This document shows, piece by piece, positions 8,303 through 16,245 of a DNA stretch of 64,000 nt. The notes beneath the pieces are model-generated. The model had not been told where the DNA came from and did no database searches. It worked only from the letters and a program-made list of their open reading frames with translations. The position numbers and the translations under genes were made by a program. The stretch is from contig PBMY01000019.1 of assembly GCA_002722795.1 (NCBI GenBank), positions 16,396 to 80,395 on the forward strand. Direction: 5' to 3'. This DNA comes from Crocinitomicaceae bacterium (GTDB taxonomy: Bacteria; Bacteroidota; Bacteroidia; Flavobacteriales_D; Sanyastnellaceae). Position 1 is the stretch's first letter. Each line of letters opens with the position of its first letter.

Positions 8303-9612
8303 TCTTCTGACTTTTGGGTTAAGACTTCAATTTTTACTCTGTCGATTTTTCTATTATCACCAGCGTCAACCATTAATCGTATATTCTTAAAAGTAATATG
8401 CTCTCCTTTATGAGGAATTTTCCCTGCTTGTTCCATCATGAATCCTCCAATAGTATCACTTTCACCTTTGGATTCTTCCCAAGGTCCCTCGTCAATTTCT
8501 AGCACTCTGTAAAAATCAATTAAAGCTGTTTTGGCCTCCATGACAAAGGTGTTTTCGTCAAGCTGAGAATAACTCATCTCTTCAACATCAAATTCGTCTG
8601 TAATGTCACCTACAATTTCTTCCAATACATCCTCTAGGGTAATAAGACCACTAGTACCTCCATATTCATCAACTACAAGCGCCATATGAACCTTTCTCTC
8701 TTGAAACTCTCTCAAAAGATCATCGATTTTCATATTTTCTGTAATGAAGTAGGGTTCTCTTAAGAGTGAAGTCCAAACTGCAGTCTCCAACTCTAATAGC
8801 GGGATTAGATCTTTTATGTGTAGTACACCGACAACTTCATCCATTGACCCTTTATGAATGGGAATTCTAGAAAATCCGCTAGCTACAACTGCTGATCTTA
8901 GAACTAGCCACGGCTCCTCTAATGAAAAAGCCACAACGTCTGTTCTTGGCGTCATAATTTGTTTAGCATCCTTGTCACCAAACTTTACAATCCTTTCTAA
9001 AATTTCTTTCTCTTCAACCGATCTATTTACATTGTCAGTGAGTTCAACCGCCTTTGAAAGATCGTCAACTGAAAGCTCGCCAGCATACTTAGCAATCCTT
9101 TTGTCTAAACGTTGTCCAATTGATACAAGGGGCATCCAAAGTGGCTTAAATATTCTCTGAAGTACTACAAGTGGACCAGCCATAAATCTACTTACTCTAA
9201 GATTATGTGAGTTAGCGTAAAGTTTAGGAATGACCTCACCAAATAATACTATTAGTAGAGTCACCCCTGCTATGTGAATGGCTACGCTTACAAAATTAGG
9301 TAGTGTATTAGATGGGAAAATTTCTTCAGCTTTAACTGTAGCAATTAGAACAATCGCAATATTTATGAGATTGTTAAGTACTAAAATTGTTGCTAACAGA
9401 TTTCTAGGGCCTTCTTTTTCATGTGGCTCCCTTAAAAGTTTTAAAACAAGATTTGAGGATCTCCTAGAATCTGAATCTAATTCGTCAAGATCTTTTGGTT
9501 TTAATGAAAAGAAAGCAACTTCTGACCCTGAGATAAGAGCACTGCAAAGGAGAAGGAGAGCTACTAATCCAAGTGAAAATATGTCATTAATAAGAAGAGG
9601 GTCAGGGTCCAT
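8299..9612 (-). CDS. gldE: Gliding motility-associated protein GldE (CNNM/CBS family)
   Basis: GldE is a membrane protein of the CNNM/CorC family required with GldD for gliding and T9SS function. The 437 residues comprise a DUF21 membrane part (hydrophobic segments about 10-32, 72-95, 105-125, 135-155), a CBS pair (MTPRTDVVAFSLEEP near 218, with VVGVLHIKDLIPLL and MALVVDEYGGTSGLITLEDVLEEIVGDI) and a C-terminal CorC/HlyC domain. It is translationally coupled to gldD and starts only 8 bases after ssb. I call it GldE rather than a generic hemolysin-like protein because of this context. A second CNNM gene at 2.1-3.4 kb is its local paralogue. Confidence 0.92.
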   Translation of the reverse strand: MDPDPLLINDIFSLGLVALLLLCSALISGSEVAFFSLKPKDLDELDSDSRRSSNLVLKLLREPHEKEGPRNLLATILVLNNLINIAIVLIATVKAEEIFPSNTLPNFVSVAIHIAGVTLLIVLFGEVIPKLYANSHNLRVSRFMAGPLVVLQRIFKPLWMPLVSIGQRLDKRIAKYAGELSVDDLSKAVELTDNVNRSVEEKEILERIVKFGDKDAKQIMTPRTDVVAFSLEEPWLVLRSAVVASGFSRIPIHKGSMDEVVGVLHIKDLIPLLELETAVWTSLLREPYFITENMKIDDLLREFQERKVHMALVVDEYGGTSGLITLEDVLEEIVGDITDEFDVEEMSYSQLDENTFVMEAKTALIDFYRVLEIDEGPWEESKGESDTIGGFMMEQAGKIPHKGEHITFKNIRLMVDAGDNRKIDRVKIEVLTQKSEE

Positions 9613-9620
9613 TCTTTAAT

Positions 9621-10067
9621 TTAAAATGGTAGATCGTCTGGTTCATTAGAAGCTGCTGGTTGAGCAGGTGCGTCTAGTTTTGAAATTGGTTGAGCAGGTT
9701 CTGTATATGCAGAATTAGACACAGAAGAGTTTTCTCTTCTATCTAACATCTGCATTGTGTCAGCTATAATTTCAGTTGTGTATCTTGTTTGACCTTGTTG
9801 GTCCTCCCACTTTCTTGTACGAATTTTACCATCGATGTATACTGATGATCCCTTACGAAGATATTTTTCAGCTGTTTCAGCTAATCCTCTCCAAAGGATA
9901 ATATTGTGCCATTCTGTTTGAGTTACTTTTTCTCCGCTAGTCCTGTCTTTGTATGACTCAGAAGTAGCTAATGAGAATGAACAAACAGCGACACCATTTT
10001 GTGTGTAACGCATCTCGGGGTCTCGGCCTAAATTGCCGACTAGAATCACTTTATTTATTCCTGCCAT
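9621..10067 (-). CDS. ssb: Single-stranded DNA-binding protein
   Basis: Binds single-stranded DNA in replication, recombination and repair. The 148 residues have the OB-fold opening [19 protein letters not shown], the core [20 protein letters not shown], and [15 protein letters not shown], then a low-complexity proline/alanine linker and the acidic tip DDLPF that recruits partner proteins. The length suits a full-length SSB. It leads the minus-strand run with gldE 8 bases downstream and is divergent from the HU gene across a 165-base gap. A one-mismatch -7 box (TACCTTCG) lies only 6 bases before its ATG, so the leader may be extremely short. Confidence 0.96.
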   Translation of the reverse strand: MAGINKVILVGNLGRDPEMRYTQNGVAVCSFSLATSESYKDRTSGEKVTQTEWHNIILWRGLAETAEKYLRKGSSVYIDGKIRTRKWEDQQGQTRYTTEIIADTMQMLDRRENSSVSNSAYTEPAQPISKLDAPAQPAASNEPDDLPF

Positions 10068-10073
10068 ATTAAG

Positions 10074-10081
10074 CGAAGGTA
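10074..10081 (-). promoter_or_regulatory. Possible -7 promoter element for ssb
   Basis: TACCTTCG differs at one place from the Bacteroidota -7 consensus TAnnTTTG and is followed on the minus strand by CTTAAT and the ssb ATG. No clear -33 TTG was seen, so this is weak evidence on its own. Confidence 0.35.
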
Positions 10082-10154
10082 TGGATTCAGTCAGGGAATT
10101 AAAATTCTTATTGCAGAAAGTTCATCATTCATTTCGTTTTCAGATGAATAGGCG

Positions 10155-10162
10155 TATTTTTG
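10155..10162 (+). promoter_or_regulatory. -7 promoter element for the HU gene
   Basis: TATTTTTG is an exact match to TAnnTTTG. It predicts a transcript start near 10166 and a leader of about 65 bases before the HU-like gene. I found no convincing -33 TTTG at the usual spacing. Confidence 0.5.
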
Positions 10163-10232
10163 CACCCCTAATAAATCAAATATTGCGGATCTTAATTCGC
10201 ATTTAAATAAAATCAAGCAACTACAACAAGCT

Positions 10233-10526
10233 ATGACTAAAGCTGATATTGTTAGCCAGATTGCAGATCAAACTGGTATGGAGAAGCACGATGTGCAAAT
10301 TACTGTTGAAGCATTTATGCGAACAGTACGTGATAACGTTGAAAGAGGAGATAATGTTTACCTAAGAGGATTTGGTAGCTTCATCGTTAAGACTAGAGCG
10401 GCAAAAACTGGCCGTAACATTCTTGCGAAGAAATCTATAAGAATTCCTGCGCACAACATTCCTTCATTTAAGCCTGCCAAGGAGTTCCTAGAGAATGTAA
10501 AGGCTAAGGTTGCTGTTAAGGCATAA
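10233..10526 (+). CDS. HU/IHF family DNA-binding protein
   Basis: Histone-like nucleoid protein that bends and packages DNA as a dimer. The 97 residues follow the HU/IHF pattern: an N-terminal helical dimerisation part (TKADIVSQIADQTGMEKHDV), the GFGSFIVKTRAAKTGRNI region and the DNA-binding arm (IRIPAHNIPSFKPAKEF) with the proline that wedges into DNA. The lysine-rich C-terminus (KAKVAVKA) is a short extension. It is divergent from ssb, as in the mutY-hup-ssb-gldE order I remember for Flavobacterium; no mutY is present here. A TPR gene follows after 6 bases, so the two are probably one operon. Confidence 0.95.
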   Translation: MTKADIVSQIADQTGMEKHDVQITVEAFMRTVRDNVERGDNVYLRGFGSFIVKTRAAKTGRNILAKKSIRIPAHNIPSFKPAKEFLENVKAKVAVKA

Positions 10527-10532
10527 GCCTAA

Positions 10533-11153
10533 ATGAAGTTGACCTCAGGACAAATAACACTATTGATTACAGCATTACTTGTTCTAGCTGTAATTGTCTT
10601 TTCTAATCGCCAGCCAGGCTCTTCTCCCGAACCGGCAGAACAGTTGGATCTTTCGGTGACAGAGGTAGACGTACAAATAGAAAAAGCTTTGGGGATCATT
10701 AATGGAGGTGAACAACCGATGGAGGGGATCCTTATGCTCAAGGATCTAGCCGATGCTGAAGAGCCCAATTACGATGCAGTTTTCTTATTGGGTCAATTGA
10801 GTATTCAAAGCGGACAGCTCGAGAAAGCAGTTGAGAGATTCTCTCAGGTACTTGAATACAACCCAAATCATATCGACGCAACTTGGGAACTCGCAATGTT
10901 GAACATGAAAATGGGAGACTTAGAGGATGCAGTTGCTAGATTTGAATTTTGTATCGATAAAGATCAGTCCTTTGTAAATGGATATTTCTTTATTGGACAA
11001 TGCTTAGAAGCAATGGGCCAAAAGGACAATGCTCTTAATGCATATAAAACATATTTGCCTTTATCACCTGACTCAGTAGTGGGTAAAAGTGTACAGGCTA
11101 TTATTAACAGATTGGAAGTCGGAGCTACTAGGGCAAACGACATTAACCCATAA
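10533..11153 (+). CDS. Membrane-anchored TPR protein
   Basis: A 206-residue protein with an N-terminal membrane helix (about 7-25, LLITALLVLAVIVF) and at least three TPR motifs from about 70 to 190 (AVFLLGQLSIQSGQLEKAVE, DATWELAMLNMKMGDLEDAV, NGYFFIGQCLEAMGQKDNAL). It lies between an HU gene and a tiny basic protein gene upstream of rng. The helix places the TPR domain on the periplasmic side or anchors it to the membrane. This HU-TPR-small basic protein-RNase G order is familiar from Bacteroidota, but no function is known to me. It could scaffold an envelope complex; nothing in the sequence says which. Confidence 0.85.
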   Translation: MKLTSGQITLLITALLVLAVIVFSNRQPGSSPEPAEQLDLSVTEVDVQIEKALGIINGGEQPMEGILMLKDLADAEEPNYDAVFLLGQLSIQSGQLEKAVERFSQVLEYNPNHIDATWELAMLNMKMGDLEDAVARFEFCIDKDQSFVNGYFFIGQCLEAMGQKDNALNAYKTYLPLSPDSVVGKSVQAIINRLEVGATRANDINP

Positions 11154-11164
11154 AGAATTAAATC

Positions 11165-11257
11165 ATGCCAAGCGGTAAGAAGCGTAAGCGTCATAAAATG
11201 GCGACTCACAAAAGAAAGAAGCGTCTACGTAAGAATCGTCACAAGAAGAAGAAGTAA
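11165..11257 (+). CDS. 30-residue very basic protein, mS38/AURKAIP1-like (probable small-subunit ribosomal protein)
   Basis: This ORF is below the track's length cut-off. ATG at 11165 opens 30 codons (MPSGKKRKRHKMATHKRKKR...) ending in TAA at 11257; 22 of the 30 residues are Lys, Arg or His and there are no acidic residues. The pattern RKRHKMATHKRKKRLRKNRH resembles the core of the mitochondrial small-subunit protein mS38 (AURKAIP1/Cox24) and the short mycobacterial bS22, in which a similar KRRKRM..KKHRK..R.TR motif occurs. Inferred role: structural peptide buried in 16S rRNA. It follows the TPR gene by 11 bases and precedes rng by 86. Alternative: a free RNA-binding peptide. Gene reality is likely because the same small gene occurs beside rng in other Bacteroidota as I recall. 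Confidence 0.8.
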   Translation: MPSGKKRKRHKMATHKRKKRLRKNRHKKKK

Positions 11258-11268
11258 TTTAATATTCT

Positions 11269-11328
11269 CGCTCTTTATTGAGCGCGGAGGTTATTTCTTT
11301 CATGTGTTTCACCTAGTAATTTGCTAGG
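11269..11328 (+). promoter_or_regulatory. Two short stem-loops in the RNase G leader
   Basis: CGCTC-TTTATT-GAGCG (11269-11284) and CCTAG-TAATTTG-CTAGG (11312-11328) are two 5-bp stem-loops in the 86 bases before the TTG start of rng. Neither is followed by a long T run, so they do not look like a terminator. RNase E in E. coli controls its own mRNA through hairpins in its leader; a similar role here is inference. Confidence 0.35.
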
Positions 11329-11343
11329 CCAAAACTACGTGCT

Positions 11344-12921
11344 TTGAAGTCGGAATTGATAATAAATGCTACTTCGAAAGGAGTAGAATTAGCTGTCCTA
11401 GAAGAAGGTAAGCTAGTTGAATTACATCGCGATCCAGGAGAAACTTCCTACAGAGTAGGAGATATTTACTTAGGGCGAGTTAGGAAAGTAATGCCTAATT
11501 TGAACGCTGGATTTATTGATGTAGGATACGATCGTGATGCCTTTTTACACCACAGTGATTTGGGTGCTCAGTATAAGACCCTTCAGAAGTGGACCAAACT
11601 TGTAATTACTGGTAAGCAGCCAGTATCTAAGATTGATAAATTCAAACTTGAGGCTGATATTGAGAAGAAGGGTAAAATGCAAGATTATGTAAGTTCTTCT
11701 CAACTAGTATTGGTACAAGTTTCTAAAGAGCCTATAGGCTCAAAAGGCCCAAGGCTCACTGCGGATGTAACCCTACCAGGTAGATTTTTGGTACTTGTTC
11801 CTTTTTCTGACAATGTCAACTTGTCAAGTAAACTAAGGAATGAGAAAGAGAAGAAGCGTCTTAAGAGTTTAATTAACAGTATACGTCCTCCTGGGTTTGG
11901 TATCATTGTGAGAACAGTTGCTGAGGGTAAGAAATCAGCAGATCTACACAGTGATTTGAGTGACTTGATGAAGAGATGGGGTGAACTATACAAGGGATTA
12001 AAAAGAGCTAAGCCAGGCAAAAGAATTCTTGGTGAGCTTAATAAAACTAGCACAGTTTTAAGAGACGTACTTCGTCCTGAGTGCGAGCTAATCAGAGTAA
12101 ATGACGAAAAGCTTGCTGACGAAGTAAAGACATACTTAGGTAGTATTGGGTCGGATAAAGTTGATATGGTGAAATTCAGTAAGGACAAGGACCTCTTCAA
12201 TACTCTTTCTATCCACAAACAGATAAAGGCAACGTTTGGTACAAAGGTGAATCTTCAAAACGGTGCGTATCTTATCATTGAGCAAACAGAAGCAATGTTT
12301 GTCATTGATGTTAATAGTGGAGGAAGAAAGAAGGGTGCTACGTCGCAAGAAGAGAATGCTCTTATAACCAATACAGAATGTGTTGATGAGATTGCAAGGC
12401 TTTTAAGGCTAAGAGATATTGGAGGGATCATTGCCATAGATTTTATTGATATGGCAAAGAGAGAAAACAATAAGAAGCTTACTGACGCTATGAGAGCTGC
12501 AATGAAGAAGGATAAGGCCAAACACAACATAGCTCCTCCAAGTAAGTTTGGGGTTATGGAGCTTACTCGTCAGAGGGTTAGAGATGTTGCTGAAGTGAAG
12601 ACTAAGGATAAATGTCCATCCTGTAACGGTACAGGAAATATACAAGCGGCTATCCTTGTAACAGACCAAATCGAATCGAGCATTAAGTATCTTTCTAAGG
12701 GTGAGGGTCACAAGAAGATGTCACTTCTTCTACATCCAATCCTAGAAGCTTATATAGTAAAAGGGGAAATCCACAGCATGCTTAAAGCCATTTGGGGGAA
12801 CAGTCTCAGAACAAATTGGGAGAAAAAATACGGTATAGAAATCTCTATCGAATCAAATTCTTCTGTTGAGATTTTAGAATTCCACGTATTTGATTCAAAC
12901 GGTAAAGAACTGTCTAATTAA
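11344..12921 (+). CDS. rng: Ribonuclease G/E
   Basis: Endoribonuclease of the RNase E/G family for rRNA maturation and mRNA decay. The 525 residues contain an N-terminal S1-like region (YRVGDIYLGRVRKVMPNLNAGFIDVG), the catalytic core with IDVNSGG and GGIIAIDFIDM (Mg-binding aspartates), the zinc-link motif CPSCNGTG and a C-terminal small domain. The length matches RNase G and lacks the long RNase E scaffold tail. The start is TTG at 11344; MKSELIINATSKGVELAVLEEG begins exactly where Bacteroidota homologues begin, so I accept the rare start. It ends in a 4-base overlap of stops with the convergent HD gene. Confidence 0.95.
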   Translation: MKSELIINATSKGVELAVLEEGKLVELHRDPGETSYRVGDIYLGRVRKVMPNLNAGFIDVGYDRDAFLHHSDLGAQYKTLQKWTKLVITGKQPVSKIDKFKLEADIEKKGKMQDYVSSSQLVLVQVSKEPIGSKGPRLTADVTLPGRFLVLVPFSDNVNLSSKLRNEKEKKRLKSLINSIRPPGFGIIVRTVAEGKKSADLHSDLSDLMKRWGELYKGLKRAKPGKRILGELNKTSTVLRDVLRPECELIRVNDEKLADEVKTYLGSIGSDKVDMVKFSKDKDLFNTLSIHKQIKATFGTKVNLQNGAYLIIEQTEAMFVIDVNSGGRKKGATSQEENALITNTECVDEIARLLRLRDIGGIIAIDFIDMAKRENNKKLTDAMRAAMKKDKAKHNIAPPSKFGVMELTRQRVRDVAEVKTKDKCPSCNGTGNIQAAILVTDQIESSIKYLSKGEGHKKMSLLLHPILEAYIVKGEIHSMLKAIWGNSLRTNWEKKYGIEISIESNSSVEILEFHVFDSNGKELSN

Positions 12922-14159
12922 ATATTTCTTTCAGGCATATCCTTGGGATAACAAAGGAAAGATTTTACTACGTTTCTACTCAGGCTTTCAATTGTTAGAT
13001 TATCGTTTGCTTTTGCAAAGTCAATTAAATCGCCACTCTTGCTCTTGAGCATTATTCCGTTTTGGACGTATGGTTGATTTTCAACACTCCCCGCACTAAC
13101 ATAGTAAAGTGCTTCTTCCTCATTTAAGCCCCAAAGTTTCATGAGGGATTGTACTCTTTCATTAATATCCTGTTCTGAAAAAGGATTAGTACGTAGTTCA
13201 ATTCGGAATAGCTTCCTGTCGAGCAGTCTTGAGCTTAGGTCTGAAAGCACCTTGTCTGGATGTAGACGCCATGCTTTCATGGCATTGTAAATATCCGAAT
13301 CGTCGAGGTCGCAAAATTTATCTAGAACACCTTCAGTATTCTTAAATCCTTCTTTGTCAAAATCTTTTTGTAAGAATATGGTTAGAGCTGGTGATGCAAA
13401 CAACAACTCTCCTTGCCTACTTAAATCTTTTGCCCTTTTTAAAGCAAGCATAAGCATGTGTTCTGCGCTTAGCACTGTACGATGTAGGTACACTTGCCAA
13501 TACATCAAACGTCTTGCAACGATGAACTTCTCAATGCTATAAACGCCCTTTTCCTCAACTACAAGTTGGTCTTGTTCTACGTCTAGCATTTTAATAATTC
13601 GCTCACTTCCAACCTTGCCTTCGGTAACTCCTGAATAAAAACTATCCCTAGCGAGATAATCTAATCTGTCCATATCTAGTTGCGATGAAACAAGTTGGTG
13701 AAGGAATTTTTTGTGGTAATTGTTTTGGAATACCTGTATTGCAAGATCAAGTAAACCGTCAAATTCATCATTAAGCCTGTCTAAAATTAGTTCGCCAATT
13801 TCTTCGTGATGAACACCCTGAACAATACTGTGTTCTAAAGCGTGACTGAATGGACCATGTCCAATATCGTGAAGCAATATAGCAAAACAAACTGCTTCAT
13901 CTTCCTCATCGGTTATTTTTACACCCTTTGATCTTAATGTGTTTATAGCCTGCTGCATAAGGAACAAACATCCCACAGCATGATGGAATCGGTTGTGCAC
14001 TGCACCAGGATAAACAAGGTGGGAAAGACCTAGTTGAGAAATCCTTCTCAGTCTTTGAACGTATGGGTGGTCCATAAGTTCAAGAACCCTTGTATGTCTT
14101 AATGTTACAAACCCATAAACTGGATCATTTAGGATTTTATGGCTATTAGTTGTAGACAT
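12918..14159 (-). CDS. HD-domain phosphohydrolase (dNTPase/SAMHD1-like)
   Basis: Metal-dependent phosphohydrolase of the HD superfamily, of the group related to dGTPases and SAMHD1. From the chosen start the protein has 413 residues: KILNDPVYGFVTL opening, QRLRRISQLGLSHLVYPGA, then NRFHHAVG (first His), LLHDIGHGPFSHALEH (the HD pair) and SQLDMDRLDYLARDSFY (final Asp). The ORF track starts at 14219, but that start overlaps divergent porX and adds 20 residues (MSRHVFNLRNC...) not typical of the family; MSTTNSHKILNDP at 14159 is better. The substrate in Bacteroidota is not established. Its stop overlaps that of rng. Confidence 0.88.
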   Translation of the reverse strand: MSTTNSHKILNDPVYGFVTLRHTRVLELMDHPYVQRLRRISQLGLSHLVYPGAVHNRFHHAVGCLFLMQQAINTLRSKGVKITDEEDEAVCFAILLHDIGHGPFSHALEHSIVQGVHHEEIGELILDRLNDEFDGLLDLAIQVFQNNYHKKFLHQLVSSQLDMDRLDYLARDSFYSGVTEGKVGSERIIKMLDVEQDQLVVEEKGVYSIEKFIVARRLMYWQVYLHRTVLSAEHMLMLALKRAKDLSRQGELLFASPALTIFLQKDFDKEGFKNTEGVLDKFCDLDDSDIYNAMKAWRLHPDKVLSDLSSRLLDRKLFRIELRTNPFSEQDINERVQSLMKLWGLNEEEALYYVSAGSVENQPYVQNGIMLKSKSGDLIDFAKANDNLTIESLSRNVVKSFLCYPKDMPERNI

Positions 14160-14207
14160 GAATTCTAAGATACGCTTTACTTTGTTACAATTACGCAAAT
14201 TAAAAAC

Positions 14208-15773
14208 ATGACGAGACAACCTAATATACTTTGGGCTGATGACGAGATAGATGTTTTAAAGCCACATATTCTATTTCTAGAGGGGAAAGATTACAAAGTT
14301 ACTGGGGTAAATAGTGGTAATGAAGCCCTTGAAGAAATTGAAAAGCAAGCCTTCGATGTGGTTTTCCTAGATGAAAATATGCCCGGTCTTAACGGTATAG
14401 AAACCCTTCAAAGGATGAAGGAAAAGAAACCTCATCTACCAGTAATTATGATTACTAAAAGTGAAGAGGAGCATATAATGGAGGAAGCCATTGGTTCTAA
14501 GATTAGCGATTATTTAATTAAACCTGTCAACCCAAACCAAATACTTCTTGCTGTTAAAAAGGTCCTAGATGGAAAGAGGCTTTTGAGTGAGAAGGCCATG
14601 TTAGATTACCAAAAGGAATTCAGAGAAATTGGGATGAAGCTTATGGATAGAATGGACTTTGATCTTTGGTGCGAGGTTTATAAAAGACTTGTGTTTTGGG
14701 ATATTGAGCTACGTAATTCTGAAGATCAAAGCATGCAAGATGTTTTAAATATGCAGTTCGAGGATGCGAATAGGCAGTTTGGCAAATTCGTTGAGAATGG
14801 ATACGAGGGTTGGATTGCTAAAGGTGATTCGGATGATGTGCCGTTAATGTCGCATAGGGTTTTGCCGAGTATTTTGCCGGAGGTTCTTGAAGATACTTAT
14901 GGAAGGCCAGTTTATCTAGTAGTGATAGATAATTTGAGGATGGATCAATGGGCAACGATTGAGCCTTTGTTGAAGGACTCTTTCAGGACAGTCGAAAACC
15001 GTTCTTATTTGAGCATTTTGCCTACGTCGACACAGTATGCTAGGAATGCACTTTTTGCCGGAATGATGCCAGCCGATATTCACAGGGTGACTCCAAATTA
15101 TTGGAGAACAGAGGACGATGAGGGGTCGAAAAATCAGTTCGAAGAGAAGTTACTTGAGGGTTTGCTTGGGCGTTTGGGAATTGAGGGGAAGACTAGTTAC
15201 CACAAGGTGACAAATCTTGCTGCCGGGCGCAAGCTTGTTGATTCGTTCTACGAGACTAAGGGGGAAGTTTTGACTACGGTGGTTTACAATTTTGTTGACA
15301 TGTTGAGCCATGCGAGGACGGACATGGACGTAATCAAGGAGCTTGCCGATGATGAGGCGGCTTACAGGGGTTTGACCTTGACTTGGTTCGAGCATAGTGC
15401 GCTCAAGGAGTTGTTTGATAAGATGGCTGAAGCAGGGGGAAGGGTTATTGTCACAACTGATCACGGGACGGTTAGGGTTAGGCAGGAAGTCAAGGTCAGA
15501 GGGGATAGATCGACTAACTCGAATTTGAGGTATAAGGTTGGGAAGAATTTGGGATATGAGAGATCTGAGGTTTTTGAGTGCTTAGATCCGGAGAAATTTG
15601 GATTACCCAAGCAGAATTTAAGTACTGGATATGTTTTTGCAAGGGATAGAGATTTCTTTGTTTATCCAAACAATTACCATCAATTTGTAAAATACTTCAA
15701 GGATACATTCCAACATGGAGGGGTTAGTTTGGAGGAAATGGTGGTTCCTCTTGCTATTTTAGATGCGAAGTAA
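14208..15773 (+). CDS. porX: T9SS response regulator PorX (receiver + PglZ domain)
   Basis: PorX regulates type IX secretion genes with the PorY kinase and can hydrolyse nucleotide-type phosphodiesters through its PglZ domain. The 521 residues start with a CheY-like receiver (about 5-120): acidic pair near DDEIDV, phospho-acceptor Asp55 in VVFLDENMPG, switch Thr in MITKSEEE, Lys in LIKPVNP. A helical linker follows, then a PglZ/alkaline-phosphatase-like domain with PTSTQYARNALFAG (Thr273/Thr275 as nucleophile candidates) and TTDHGTVRV (metal ligands). PorY is not in this window. The codon choice changes to TTG/GGG/AGG-rich between about 14.76 and 15.56 kb. The tsaE gene follows after 13 bases. 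Confidence 0.96.
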   Translation: MTRQPNILWADDEIDVLKPHILFLEGKDYKVTGVNSGNEALEEIEKQAFDVVFLDENMPGLNGIETLQRMKEKKPHLPVIMITKSEEEHIMEEAIGSKISDYLIKPVNPNQILLAVKKVLDGKRLLSEKAMLDYQKEFREIGMKLMDRMDFDLWCEVYKRLVFWDIELRNSEDQSMQDVLNMQFEDANRQFGKFVENGYEGWIAKGDSDDVPLMSHRVLPSILPEVLEDTYGRPVYLVVIDNLRMDQWATIEPLLKDSFRTVENRSYLSILPTSTQYARNALFAGMMPADIHRVTPNYWRTEDDEGSKNQFEEKLLEGLLGRLGIEGKTSYHKVTNLAAGRKLVDSFYETKGEVLTTVVYNFVDMLSHARTDMDVIKELADDEAAYRGLTLTWFEHSALKELFDKMAEAGGRVIVTTDHGTVRVRQEVKVRGDRSTNSNLRYKVGKNLGYERSEVFECLDPEKFGLPKQNLSTGYVFARDRDFFVYPNNYHQFVKYFKDTFQHGGVSLEEMVVPLAILDAK

Positions 15774-15786
15774 TTTTGCTTATTGA

Positions 15787-16227
15787 ATGGAGGTATTATT
15801 ACAAATCGAAAAATATGATCTTGAAGAACTAGGGGAGGTTTCTGAAAAGTTAGCAGCTGTTCTGCCTGAGTCAGGTGTACTTGCTTTTCATGGTGAGATG
15901 GGTGTAGGCAAAACCACACTAGTCAAGGAAATATGCAGGGTTTTAGGAGTGGCAGACGAGGTGAGTAGTCCTACGTTTGGCCTGGTAAATATTTATAAAG
16001 CAGCAGAGAAAACAATTAATCACGTAGACCTTTATAGGCTGAAGAATGCTGACGAGGCGGCGACAGCTGGAGTGTTTGAATTGTTCTATTCAGATGCGCT
16101 TACAATTGTAGAGTGGCCAGAGAGAATTGCGGATGAATTGCCTGACGAATTGATGCTTTTGAAGATCGATTTATGTGAAAACTTTAATCATGATAGTAGC
16201 AGGAGACTTATTTTAACGCGAACTTAG
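15787..16227 (+). CDS. tsaE: tRNA threonylcarbamoyladenosine biosynthesis ATPase TsaE
   Basis: TsaE works with TsaB and TsaD to place threonylcarbamoyl on A37 of tRNAs reading ANN codons. The 146-residue protein has a Walker A loop GEMGVGKTTLVKEI, the family segment VSSPTFGLVNIY, NHVDLYRLKNADEA, and the Walker B-like TIVEWPERI. The length is typical. It sits 13 bases after porX and 18 bases before alanine dehydrogenase, so all three may be one transcript, although the functions are unrelated. TsaB and TsaD are not in the window. Confidence 0.95.
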   Translation: MEVLLQIEKYDLEELGEVSEKLAAVLPESGVLAFHGEMGVGKTTLVKEICRVLGVADEVSSPTFGLVNIYKAAEKTINHVDLYRLKNADEAATAGVFELFYSDALTIVEWPERIADELPDELMLLKIDLCENFNHDSSRRLILTRT

Positions 16228-16245
16228 TATTCTAATCGCACTATC

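Noticed and set aside
11700-12218. 172-aa minus-strand ORF inside rng
   Set aside because: Antisense shadow; Ser/Leu-rich without motifs, while the plus strand encodes the RNase G core.
14160-14219. Longer N-terminus of the HD protein
   Set aside because: Would overlap divergent porX and adds residues unlike the family; the ATG at 14159 matches homologues.
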